58,477 nt of DNA from Rhodovulum sp. PH10 (lineage in GTDB: Bacteria > Pseudomonadota > Alphaproteobacteria > Rhizobiales > Xanthobacteraceae): assembly GCF_000293785.1 (NCBI RefSeq), contig NZ_AKZI01000013.1, positions 1 to 58,477 of the forward strand, in the 5' to 3' direction. The position numbers and the translations under genes are program-made. Positions 19,410 through 26,997 of this stretch are shown one piece after another. Position 1 is the first letter of the stretch; each line of letters starts with the position of its first letter. The notes beneath the pieces were generated by a model that worked only from the letters and a program-made list of their open reading frames with translations, did not search any database and was not told the DNA's origin.

Positions 19410-20087
19410 TCACTGATCGGCCTTGAACGACGGCGCGTTCTGCAGGTCGGCCTTGGTCATGCCGCGCAGCACCACGCGGACCGGGTCGACCATCTTGGAA
19501 TCGTCCGCATCGGCGCGGGCGCCGGCCGTGCCGCTGGCTCCCGTGCGGCCCGCATCGGCGCGGTTGCCCGCATTGGTGCCGGCGGCGTTCGAGCCGCTGC
19601 CGGTGGTCGCGGTGCTGCCGGTCGCGGTGCTGCCGGTGGCCGAGCGGTCGGTGGCGGTGGTGCCGGGCAGCGGCGCGCCGGGCGCCATCCGGCCGCCGGT
19701 GTACATCGCGGCGCGATCGGTGTTCTTCTCGTCGACGATCTCCAGCGCCTGGAACGGCACCGCGACGTCCTTCTCGCCGATCCCCAGGAAGCCGCCGACG
19801 CCGACGATCGCCGCGACCACCTTGCCGTCGCGGTCGAGCAGCAGGTCGCTGATGTCGCCGATCTCCTCGTTGTTGGCGCCGTAGACGGTGGTGCCGGAGA
19901 GGTCCGAGCCGAATATGTGGCCCTGTTGCGGCGCAGCGAGCGGCCGCAGGTTGCTCTGCGATTGGCCGGCCTGCCCGGCGCTCTGCGCCTGGCTGCCCTT
20001 CGGTGCGGTCTGGGAGCCGGATTGCGCGAGCGCGGGGCCGGTGATCATCGTACCCGCCAGCAGGCAGGCGAACAGTGTGCGAGTCAT
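19410..20087 (-). CDS. Exported PRC-barrel domain protein
   Basis: A 225-aa protein with a Sec signal (MTRTLFACLLAGTMITGPALAQ), a Gln/Ser/Gly-rich linker, one PRC-barrel domain (about residues 55-115: GTTVYGANNEEIGDISDLLLD, then VAAIVGVGGFLGIGEKDVAV) and a long Thr/Ser/Gly/Ala-rich tail. PRC barrels are small beta domains in photosynthetic H subunits and RimM; periplasmic single-domain forms are common in Hyphomicrobiales and their role is unknown. The tail includes an ATGSTATGS type repeat. GAGGAG precedes the ATG. It stands alone. Confidence 0.85.
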   Translation of the reverse strand: MTRTLFACLLAGTMITGPALAQSGSQTAPKGSQAQSAGQAGQSQSNLRPLAAPQQGHIFGSDLSGTTVYGANNEEIGDISDLLLDRDGKVVAAIVGVGGFLGIGEKDVAVPFQALEIVDEKNTDRAAMYTGGRMAPGAPLPGTTATDRSATGSTATGSTATTGSGSNAAGTNAGNRADAGRTGASGTAGARADADDSKMVDPVRVVLRGMTKADLQNAPSFKADQ

Positions 20088-20235
20088 GTCGTCTCCTCGA
20101 AATGGCTGGGACGTGAGGGCAACGACCGAGGGCGACGATGGTTCGGGGACGCGCCCGAGAGAAAACGCCGCGGGATACGCCCGCGTGGCGGGTTACCGCC
20201 GTCTCGGTCCGGGTGCGAAAGGCGGGCGAAAGGCG

Positions 20236-22074
20236 TCACCCGTTCAGCGGCCACACCAGCACGATCAGCGGCACCGCGACCACCACGACGACGATCTCGA
20301 GCGGCAGGCCGAGCCGCCAGTAGTCGCCGAACCGCAGCCCGCCGGGGCCGAGGATCAGCGTGTTGTTCTGGTGGCCGATCGGCGTGAGGAAGGCGCACGA
20401 GGCGCCGACCGCCACCGCGATCAGGAACGGGTCGACGCTGACGCCGAGCGTTTGCGCCGCACCGATCGCCACCGGGCACATCACCGTCGCGGTCGCGGCG
20501 TTGTTCATGAAATCGGACAGCGTCATGGTCAGCACCAGCACCGCGGCGAGGCCGAGGATCGCGTTGCCCTGCGCCACCTCGTGCAGCAGGAAGCGGGCGA
20601 CCAGATCGGCGGTGCCGGTGGTCGCCATCGCGCCGGCGACCGGGATCAGCGCGCCGAGCAGCACGATCACCGACCAGTCGATCGCCTCGTAGACCGTGCG
20701 GGCCGGCACCAGCCCGGTCACCACCGCGGCGAGCGCGCCGGCGGTGAAGGCGACCGCCGCCGGGGCGAGGCCGAGCGCGGCCGCGCCGACCGCGAGCGCC
20801 ATGATCACCGCGGCGGTCACCGCATCGCGCAGGCGCGGCAGGCGGATCGAGCGGGCGGCGAGCGGCACGCAGCCGAGCTGCGTGGCAAAACTGTTCAGGC
20901 GCTCGGGCAGGCCCTGCATCAACAGCACGTCGCCCGCCTGCAGCGGCAGCCGGCGCAGTCGCGCGCGCGAGCGCTGGCCCTGCCGCGAGATCGCCAGCAT
21001 GTTGATCGCGTAGCGGGTGCGCAGCTGCACGTCGGCGACCGAGCGGCCGACCAGGGGCGAGGCCGGCAGCACCACCATCTCGAGCAGCGCCAGCTCGCTG
21101 TCCTGGGTGGCGGCCGCCACCTTCTGCCCGCTGCCGTCGGCGCTCGCGACGCCGGCCGGCGGCCCGGTGCGCTCCTTCACCTCGGCGCGCTCGTGCACCA
21201 GCTCGAGCCCGAGCGCCGGAAGCGCCGCGGCGAGCGCCGCGGAATCCGCTTCGATCACCAGGATGTCGCCGGCGCGCACCCGCTGGCGCGGGTTGAAGGC
21301 GGCGAGCCGCACCTCGCGGCGGATCATCCCGACCACGATGGCGTCCGCCTCGTCGAGCTCGGCCTCGATCTCGCGCAGCGTCATGCCGGCGGCGCGGGCG
21401 TCGGGCGGGATGCACACTTCCGTGAGATAGACCTCGATCTCGAAGCTCTCCGCGCCCGCCCGCGGCCGCGCCGGCACCAGGATGCGGGCGGCGAGCACCA
21501 GGAAGGCGCCGCCGGCGAGCGCCACCGGTACGCCGACCGGGCTGAAATCGAACATCCCGAACCCGACCCCCTCGGCCTGCGCGCGAAACGCCGAGACGAT
21601 CAGATTGGGCGGCGTGCCGATCAGCGTCGTCATGCCGCCGAGAATCGAGCCGAAGGCGAGCGGCATCAGCATCTGCCCCGGCGGAATCTTTTGGCGGTCG
21701 GCGATCTGGACGCCGATCGGCATCAAAAGCGCCAGCGCGCCGACATTGTTCATGAAGGCCGAGAGGAGGGCGCCGAGCGCGGTGAGCGCGGCGATCGAGG
21801 CGCCGGGGCCGAGCCCCTTCGGCAGCGCCCGCTGCACCAACAGATCGACGGTGCCGGACTCCTGCAGCGCCCGGCTGAGGATCAGCACCGCCGCCACCGT
21901 CACCACCGCCGGGTGGCTGAAGCCGTCGAACGCCTGGGCCGAGGGCACGATGCCGACCAGCACGCAGGCGAGCAGCGCCCCCACCGCGACGAGGTCGTGC
22001 CGCCAGCGTCCCCACAGGAACATCGCGGCAGCGGCCGCGAGGATCGTCGTGAGGGCGATCTGGGGAAAGGCCAC
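20236..22074 (-). CDS. SLC13-family permease with two RCK_C (TrkA-C) domains
   Basis: Inner-membrane transporter of the divalent anion:Na+ symporter/CitT-like superfamily, 612 aa. About six helices (1-180) precede two cytosolic TrkA-C domains (about 205-290 and 310-395), followed by about six more helices. Repeated SDFMNNAATATVMCP and AFMNNVGALALLMP loops are the paired substrate-binding re-entrant motifs. TrkA-C domains usually gate by small-ligand binding. Substrate is unknown; sulfate or dicarboxylates are usual guesses. The start is GTG, with AAGGAG upstream. Confidence 0.87.
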   Translation of the reverse strand: MAFPQIALTTILAAAAAMFLWGRWRHDLVAVGALLACVLVGIVPSAQAFDGFSHPAVVTVAAVLILSRALQESGTVDLLVQRALPKGLGPGASIAALTALGALLSAFMNNVGALALLMPIGVQIADRQKIPPGQMLMPLAFGSILGGMTTLIGTPPNLIVSAFRAQAEGVGFGMFDFSPVGVPVALAGGAFLVLAARILVPARPRAGAESFEIEVYLTEVCIPPDARAAGMTLREIEAELDEADAIVVGMIRREVRLAAFNPRQRVRAGDILVIEADSAALAAALPALGLELVHERAEVKERTGPPAGVASADGSGQKVAAATQDSELALLEMVVLPASPLVGRSVADVQLRTRYAINMLAISRQGQRSRARLRRLPLQAGDVLLMQGLPERLNSFATQLGCVPLAARSIRLPRLRDAVTAAVIMALAVGAAALGLAPAAVAFTAGALAAVVTGLVPARTVYEAIDWSVIVLLGALIPVAGAMATTGTADLVARFLLHEVAQGNAILGLAAVLVLTMTLSDFMNNAATATVMCPVAIGAAQTLGVSVDPFLIAVAVGASCAFLTPIGHQNNTLILGPGGLRFGDYWRLGLPLEIVVVVVAVPLIVLVWPLNG

Positions 22075-22210
22075 GCGCGTAAAACTCCTTCGGCCGGAGG
22101 CTCGGGCCCGGTGGAGATCGTCGCTACGGTCTTTGCCGGCCCGGCGTCAAGCGCGGACGCGGCGGGCGTTGCGGCGCGGAACCCGCCTCGAGGCGCGGCA
22201 TTGAGCCGGC

Positions 22211-22579
22211 ATGGCTCCTCTCGACACCCTGGTCGGACTGGCGGCGGCGGTGCTCACCTCCGCGTCCTACGTCCCGCAGGTGCGCAAATGCTGGCGGACC
22301 CGGCAGACGGAGGATTTGTCGCTGCGGATGCTGCTGATCCTCTCCGGCGGTATCGGCCTGTGGGTGGTGTACGGCCTCCTGCGCGGTGACGCGGTGATCG
22401 TGCTCGCCAACGGCGTGAGTCTGATGCTGCTCGGCAATCTTCTGTATTTCAAGCTCGCCGAGCGCACTCGTGCGGGGGGAACTCGTTCGGGACGCACTCG
22501 TTCGGGACGCACTCGTGCGGGGCGCACGCGGGCCGGCCGCGCGGCCGGCGAAGACGTCAGCCGAGAGACTCCATCGTGA
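22211..22579 (+). CDS. SemiSWEET-type sugar transporter with repeat-derived tail
   Basis: A half-transporter of the SWEET/PQ-loop family: three membrane helices in residues 5-85, with the Pro-Gln motif in SASYVPQVRKCWRTRQTEDLS. Family members dimerise and allow passive sugar movement across the inner membrane. Typical length is 85-95 aa; here 122 aa. The extra 30 residues (RAGGTRSGRTRSGRTRAGR...) are the translation of a 15-bp tandem array, so the tail is probably recent and basic, without a family role. The last 23 bases overlap the converging gene. Confidence 0.82.
   Translation: MAPLDTLVGLAAAVLTSASYVPQVRKCWRTRQTEDLSLRMLLILSGGIGLWVVYGLLRGDAVIVLANGVSLMLLGNLLYFKLAERTRAGGTRSGRTRSGRTRAGRTRAGRAAGEDVSRETPS
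22466..22540 (+). repeat. In-frame 15-bp tandem repeat in the SemiSWEET gene
   Basis: Five units of the form ACTCGTTCGGGACGC. The second and third are identical, the others drift. Each adds five residues (TRSGR) and keeps frame. Confidence 0.88.
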
Positions 22580-22961
22580 CGTCGCGTTGTGCGGTGCGCA
22601 GAGAGACGACGAAGCCGGCGATCACGTCGAGGAAGGTGATCACCAGAAGGAGGAAGAAGGTCGAGGTGGCGGCCTGTGCGACCAGCAGAAACTCGACCAG
22701 CACGGCGATGAACAGCACCAGCGACAAAATGTGGTCGACCACGCTGCGGCGCGACATGCGGGTCGCCTTGGCGATCTCGAGAAACAGGAAGCCGAGGGCG
22801 AACACGGTCATCAGGTCGCCGAAGGTCATCGTCCAGGTCGCCTGCGAGATCATCGGCACCCGCAGCACGATGTCGGACCAGGCAAAGCCCGGCAGCAGGA
22901 AGGCGACGATGTTGTAGATCGCCACCGGGACGAGGAGCAGCGGAAATCCCATCAGAAACAT
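22557..22961 (-). CDS. Small four-helix membrane protein of unknown function
   Basis: 134 aa, nearly all membrane: hydrophobic segments at about 3-24, 45-62, 75-95 and 98-122. A conserved-looking loop, FLEIAKATRMSRRSVVDHILS, between helices two and three is basic and faces the cytoplasm by the positive-inside rule. No family recognised with confidence; similar uncharacterised membrane proteins occur in related bacteria. A GAGGA lies 13 bases before the ATG. It overlaps the SemiSWEET gene end by 23 bases. Confidence 0.72.
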   Translation of the reverse strand: MFLMGFPLLLVPVAIYNIVAFLLPGFAWSDIVLRVPMISQATWTMTFGDLMTVFALGFLFLEIAKATRMSRRSVVDHILSLVLFIAVLVEFLLVAQAATSTFFLLLVITFLDVIAGFVVSLRTAQRDVTMESLG

Positions 22962-23242
22962 CGGCGGGTCCTCGCAGGGGCGCAGTCACGGCTCGGGCGC
23001 GGTGACGGTTCGGACGCGAACGGCTCGTTCGCACCGGCACAAGACCGCGTTCCGGCCGCGCATGCAACCGGTTCCATCGCACCGAGGGGACTCGTCCCTC
23101 TCCCCGGCGCTCGTCGGGACGTCCTGCGTCGTGCGGACTGCTTCGGCCGGACCGCGGGGAGACCAACGCCGAAAACCGCCGCGGCGGGACACCACGGCGG
23201 TCGGGTAAAAATCAGTTCGGCGAAGCGCGGCGCGCGGGCGAG
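22962..23242. other. Spacer between rpmF and the membrane-protein gene
   Basis: About 280 bases. It contains the near-palindrome GAGGGGACTCGTCCCTC (23084-23100), related to the repeat in the hss leader, and GC-rich stretches with CCGCCGCGGCGG. No gene or convincing promoter seen. Confidence 0.5.
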
Positions 23243-23266
23243 AAAAAATCCCGCGGACCGGTCCGC
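23243..23266 (-). terminator. Terminator of rpmF
   Basis: On the minus strand the palindrome GCGGACCGGTCCGC (23253-23266) starts immediately after the rpmF stop and is followed by GGGA and six T. A 5-bp stem with a CCGG loop is feasible. Confidence 0.6.
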
Positions 23267-23452
23267 TCAGTCCTCGGACTTCTTCGCGAGGATCTGCCGG
23301 CCGCGATACATGCCGGTCTTCAGGTCGATGTGGTGCGGGCGGCGCAGCTCGCCGGAATCCTTGTCCTCGACATAGGACGGCGCCTTCACGGCGTCGGCCG
23401 AGCGGCGCATGCCGCGACGGGAGGGCGAGGTCTTTCGTTTCGGCACGGCCAT
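23267..23452 (-). CDS. rpmF: 50S ribosomal protein L32
   Basis: Large-subunit ribosomal protein, 61 aa, highly basic, with the hallmark start [20 protein letters not shown] and the C-terminal [16 protein letters not shown]. This is a form without zinc-binding cysteines, as usual in alphaproteobacteria. GAGGAG precedes the ATG. It lies downstream of mtgA on the same strand, a common alphaproteobacterial arrangement, but 175 bases away, so it may have its own promoter. Confidence 0.98.
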   Translation of the reverse strand: MAVPKRKTSPSRRGMRRSADAVKAPSYVEDKDSGELRRPHHIDLKTGMYRGRQILAKKSED

Positions 23453-23627
23453 CGTGCTGTCTCCTCGACGTGGGCCGGCTGCGAGAGCGCGCCGAGGCCC
23501 CGGTTTTCGGGAAAGTCGGGCTTATAGAGCATGCGGCCCGGCCTGGCTAGGGGGCCCGACCAGGAAATGGCGAGACGTCGCCGTCCGATGCCCCGTTTGC
23601 GGGGCTGCTGCGGCCGGAAACGAAACC

Positions 23628-24350
23628 TCAGCGCCGGGCGTCGAGCACGCAGCCGGCGACCGCCTGCCGGGCGCGCCGCACATAGAGCCCGGCGAGCCGC
23701 TGCAGCCCGCGGCCGGGCTTTGCCGCGTTGCGCTTCACCGGGTTCGGCAGGGTGGCGGCGAGCAGCGCCGCCTGGTGCCGCGTCAGGCTGTCGGCCGGCT
23801 TGCCGAAGGCGTGCCGGGCTGCGGCCTCGGCGCCGAACTGCCCGTTCGGCCCCCATTCGGCGATGTTGAGATAAATCTCCATCAGCCGCCGCTTGCCGAG
23901 CACCAGGTCGAGCCACATCGCCAGCGGCGCCTCCAAAACCTTGCGGACATAGCTGCGGCCGGACCACAGGAAGAGGTTTTTTGCGGTCTGCTGCGACAGG
24001 GTCGAGGCGCCGCGGGCGTCGTCGAGCCCGTCCTCCAAAGCGTCGCGGAGTTCCGCGAAATCGATCCCCCAGTGCTGGCAGAAGCGGCCGTCCTCGGCGG
24101 CGATCACCGCCTTGACGAGATCGGGGTCGATGTCGGCGATCGGCACCCAGCTGCGCTCGACCGGCATCCGGGTGAGCCAGCGCGCCAGCATCGGCGTCGA
24201 GACCGGCCGGCCGACGAGATAGAGCGGCGTCAGCAGGTAGGGCAGGGCCACCAGGACGACCAGCACGGCGGCGGCGAGCCGCAGCCACTCGAACGGCGTG
24301 GCCGGCCAGCGTGTCAGGGGGCGGAGGCGTTCGACGAGTTGCATGGCCAT
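23628..24350 (-). CDS. mtgA: Monofunctional peptidoglycan glycosyltransferase
   Basis: Membrane-anchored GT51 enzyme that polymerises lipid II into glycan strands (EC 2.4.99.28), without a transpeptidase domain. One N-terminal helix (residues 25-45) precedes the GT51 domain, with catalytic Glu in AAEDGRFCQHWGID, then GASTLSQQTAKNLFLW, the RKVLEAPLAMWLDL segment and KRRLMEIYLNIAEWG. The 240-aa length is typical. A second ATG two codons in is an alternative start. It diverges from the CPA1 antiporter with only a short gap. Confidence 0.96.
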   Translation of the reverse strand: MAMQLVERLRPLTRWPATPFEWLRLAAAVLVVLVALPYLLTPLYLVGRPVSTPMLARWLTRMPVERSWVPIADIDPDLVKAVIAAEDGRFCQHWGIDFAELRDALEDGLDDARGASTLSQQTAKNLFLWSGRSYVRKVLEAPLAMWLDLVLGKRRLMEIYLNIAEWGPNGQFGAEAAARHAFGKPADSLTRHQAALLAATLPNPVKRNAAKPGRGLQRLAGLYVRRARQAVAGCVLDARR

Positions 24351-24424
24351 GATCTTACCGCGATGCCATGAGCACGTCGTCGTCCGATCTCCCGATTCCC
24401 CGAAGATTTGGCGCCGCCGCCGAG

Positions 24425-26038
24425 ATGACCGCGATCATTCAAACCCTGCTGCTGCTGCTCGCCGTGCTGGTCGCGGTCGCGGTTCTGGCGCGCCGGCTCC
24501 ATGTCGCCCCCTCGATCCTGCTGGTGATCGCCGGGCTCGCGCTGTCCTTCGTGCCGGGCCTGCCGGCGATCGAGCTCGCCCCGGAGTTCGTGCTGCTCGT
24601 CGTGCTGCCGCCGCTGATCTATCTCGCCGGCGTCGCCATGAGCTGGCGCGAGTTCCGCTTCAACCTGCGGCCGATCGCCCTGCTCGCCTTCGGCTGCGTG
24701 GTGTTCACCACCTGTGCGGTGGCGGCCGGTGCGCATTTCGTGCTCGGGTTGCCGTGGAGCATCGGCTTCGTGCTCGGCGCGATCGTCTCGCCGCCCGACG
24801 TGGTGGCGCCGCTCGCGGTCGCCCGCCGGCTCGGCCTGCCGCGCCGCATTCTCGTGGTGCTGGAGGGGGAGGGGCTCGCCAACGACGCGACCGCGCTGAT
24901 CCTCTACCGCTTCGCGGTCGCCGCGGTGTCGACCGGCGTCTTCTCGCTGCCGGAGGCGATCGGCACCTTCTCGGCGATCGTGGTCGGCGAGATCGCCTAC
25001 GGCCTCGCGGTCGGCTGGATCGGGCTTCGGCTGCGCCACTGGGCACGCGACCCGCGGGTCGAGATCACGCTGGCGATGATGATGCCCTATCTCGCCTACT
25101 GGGTGCCGGAGCATCTCGGCGGCTCGGGCGTGCTGGCGACCGTCGCGGCGGGCCTCTATGTGAGCTGGAACGGGCCCCTGCTGATCTCGTCGGCCACCCG
25201 GCTGCAGGGCATCTTCGTCTGGGACCTGTTCACCTACCTGATCGAGGGCTTCATCTTCCTGATCGTCGGCATGCAGGCGCGCGCGCTGGTCGACCGCATC
25301 GAGTCGCACTCGCTGTCGGAGCTGGTGGTCGGCGTGCTGGTGACCACCGCGATCTGCATCGTCGCCCGCTTCGTGTGGGTCTATCCGGCGATCTACCTCC
25401 CGCGAAAGATCCCGGCGGTGCGGCGGCGCGATCCGGCGCCGATCTGGCAGCGCCCGTTCATGATCGCCTTCGTCGGCGTGCGCGGGGTGGTGTCGCTCGC
25501 CGCCGCGCTCGCGCTGCCGCTCACCCTCGGCAACGGCGAGCCGTTTCCGCAGCGCGAGTTCATCCTGTTCGTGGTGTTCGGGGTGATCGTGCTGACGCTG
25601 GTCGGGCAGGGGCTGATGATGCCGCTGGTGATGCGCTGGCTCGGGCTCGCCCGGGTCGGCCTGGCCGAGCAGCGGCGCGAGCGCGAGGCGGAGCTGCGGG
25701 CCCGCCACGAGGCGACCGACGCCGCGCAGAAGCGGCTCGACGAGCTCGCCGCCGAGGGCGAGGTCGATGCCGGCATCGCCGCGCTTCTGAAGGCGCGCAA
25801 CGTCCAGCGCACGCTCCAGGTGCCGCGCACGCTGGAGGAGGGGTTCGAGATCGCCGCGCTCGGCGCCAAGCTCAGGCTCGAGCTGATCGACGCCGAGCGG
25901 CGCCATCTCCATCAGCTCGAGCGCGACGGCAAGCTGACCGACTATGCCCGCCGCCGGATCGAGCGAGAGCTGGACCTCGAGGAGGCCTCGATCGCCTGCA
26001 AGGCGGAGACCTACGAGCCGCCGGTGTCGGGGGGATGA
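24425..26038 (+). CDS. Na+/H+ antiporter, CPA1 (NhaP) family
   Basis: Inner-membrane monovalent cation/proton antiporter for pH and Na+ homeostasis. The 537-aa protein has about 12 helices (1-420) with family motifs FVLGAIVSPPDVVAPLAV (the ion-binding Asp region) and EGLANDATALILYRF, plus MIAFVGVRGVVSLAAALALP in helix 10-11. A cytosolic tail of about 120 residues is helical and rich in Glu, Arg and Leu. I chose the ATG at 24425 because family proteins start right at the first helix; an in-frame ATG at 24368 adds 19 residues. Neither has a clear ribosome-binding site. Confidence 0.9.
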   Translation: MTAIIQTLLLLLAVLVAVAVLARRLHVAPSILLVIAGLALSFVPGLPAIELAPEFVLLVVLPPLIYLAGVAMSWREFRFNLRPIALLAFGCVVFTTCAVAAGAHFVLGLPWSIGFVLGAIVSPPDVVAPLAVARRLGLPRRILVVLEGEGLANDATALILYRFAVAAVSTGVFSLPEAIGTFSAIVVGEIAYGLAVGWIGLRLRHWARDPRVEITLAMMMPYLAYWVPEHLGGSGVLATVAAGLYVSWNGPLLISSATRLQGIFVWDLFTYLIEGFIFLIVGMQARALVDRIESHSLSELVVGVLVTTAICIVARFVWVYPAIYLPRKIPAVRRRDPAPIWQRPFMIAFVGVRGVVSLAAALALPLTLGNGEPFPQREFILFVVFGVIVLTLVGQGLMMPLVMRWLGLARVGLAEQRREREAELRARHEATDAAQKRLDELAAEGEVDAGIAALLKARNVQRTLQVPRTLEEGFEIAALGAKLRLELIDAERRHLHQLERDGKLTDYARRRIERELDLEEASIACKAETYEPPVSGG

Positions 26039-26099
26039 GGGGCAGATCCTTTTCACCTCGTTCTTGAGGGTGTCGGAACGATGAATGTTTATGTCTCCC

Positions 26100-26127
26100 G
26101 ACATCCTCGAGATGACATCCTCGAGAT
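26100..26127. repeat. Perfect 14-bp tandem duplication before the Panacea gene
   Basis: GACATCCTCGAGAT twice in a row, ending four bases before the predicted -35 box of the toxin-antitoxin module. Each copy contains CTCGAG. Its position makes it a candidate operator. Confidence 0.7.
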
Positions 26128-26131
26128 TTTC

Positions 26132-26160
26132 TTGTGTTTCGCGGAAACCGTGTGTATTGT
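26132..26160 (+). promoter_or_regulatory. Predicted sigma-70-type promoter of the Panacea module
   Basis: TTGTGT (26132-26137) and TATTGT (26155-26160) are separated by 17 bases, followed by a 20-base leader with GGAG before the ATG at 26181. Four and five of six bases match consensus, which is notable in this GC-rich genome. Confidence 0.55.
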
Positions 26161-26180
26161 TAAGCTAGTTGGAGTCTGTG

Positions 26181-26627
26181 ATGATGTCTGTTTCCGCATT
26201 GGCGGCAGCCAAGGCCGTGTGTGAGATGAGGGGTTGGACACTCTCCAACTTGGCCCTTCAAAAGATCCTGTACATCGCGCACATGTTTCACCTCGCTATG
26301 ACAGGCAAGCCCCTGATTAACGAGGAGTTCGAAGCCTGGGATTATGGGCCTGTGGTGCCGGAGGTGTATCGACGAGTTCGGGCGTTTGGTAGTGATCCGA
26401 TCAGAAACGTCTTTCATTGGGAGCCCGCCCTTGAGCGAGATACGACTGAATATCAGGCCCTCAAGGCGGCAGCGGATGCTACCAATGGAATGAGTCCTGC
26501 GAGTCTTGTTGCGTTCACGCATTCCCCAAAAGGCGCGTGGAGCCGTTGTTATAAGCCAAATGTCCGCGGTATAACTATTCCGAATGAGCTGATTTTGGAC
26601 GAATACCGTGCCAGAAAATCTAAATGA
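26181..26627 (+). CDS. Panacea-domain (DUF4065, GepA/SocA-like) putative antitoxin
   Basis: 148-aa protein consisting of one Panacea domain, the promiscuous antitoxin fold found beside many unrelated toxins and named earlier for phage-associated GepA and for SocA. The signature is clear: LSNLALQKILYIAHMFHLAM, then EEFEAWDYGPVVPEVYRRVR, and a C-terminal helical part with SPKGAWSRCYKP. ATG 26181 is chosen because GGAG lies six bases upstream; the in-frame TTG at 26169 lies upstream of and partly within that site. The gene is AT-richer than its neighbours, with unusual codons, which suggests transfer. It overlaps the next gene by 20 bases, so the pair is translationally coupled. Confidence 0.85.
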   Translation: MMSVSALAAAKAVCEMRGWTLSNLALQKILYIAHMFHLAMTGKPLINEEFEAWDYGPVVPEVYRRVRAFGSDPIRNVFHWEPALERDTTEYQALKAAADATNGMSPASLVAFTHSPKGAWSRCYKPNVRGITIPNELILDEYRARKSK

Positions 26628-26952
26628 TGGAAATGAGCTGGGGCGGATTCTGTCGGGCGAGCCGGCTCCAGACCAAAAAGACGAGAAAATTGCAGCATTG
26701 GAGACAAAATTAAAAGACATCGAAAACATCTTTTACGAAGAGCGCTTTCTCTGGATAATTATTTCCATCATTCTTTTTGATGCATATATATTCACGCACA
26801 TGGCGAATTGGGCTGGAGCTGTCGTAGTTGGCATATTTGAATTAATTTTTGTACTGATCATGGCGGATCGTTGCGGAGTTGACACAGTAGCTCCGTTAAT
26901 TGACAAAATAACTGGATTTCTAGTCCGCACCTCTCGCGATGCGAGTTCGTAA
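26608..26952 (+). CDS. Two-helix membrane protein, candidate toxin of the Panacea pair
   Basis: 114 aa. A charged N-terminus includes a short coiled coil (about 22-42, DEKIAALETKLKDIENIFYEE), then two membrane helices (about 47-64, LWIIISIILFDAYIFTHM, and 70-88, VVVGIFELIFVLIMADRCG) joined by a six-residue turn, then a short cytosolic tail. The start is GTG, 20 bases inside the antitoxin gene; no later in-frame start leaves both helices. This is the AT-richest gene in the window. Small membrane proteins next to Panacea antitoxins are reported toxin partners; toxicity here is inferred from position and topology only. Confidence 0.75.
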   Translation: MPENLNDGNELGRILSGEPAPDQKDEKIAALETKLKDIENIFYEERFLWIIISIILFDAYIFTHMANWAGAVVVGIFELIFVLIMADRCGVDTVAPLIDKITGFLVRTSRDASS

Positions 26953-26997
26953 TCTATCACCTTATGACTATTGAGGTCGATGGCGACAGGAAAGCCG

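Noticed and set aside
26040-26960. Integrated phage or transposon carrying the Panacea pair
   Set aside because: No transposase, integrase, tRNA attachment site or terminal inverted repeats are visible at the edges; only composition suggests transfer.
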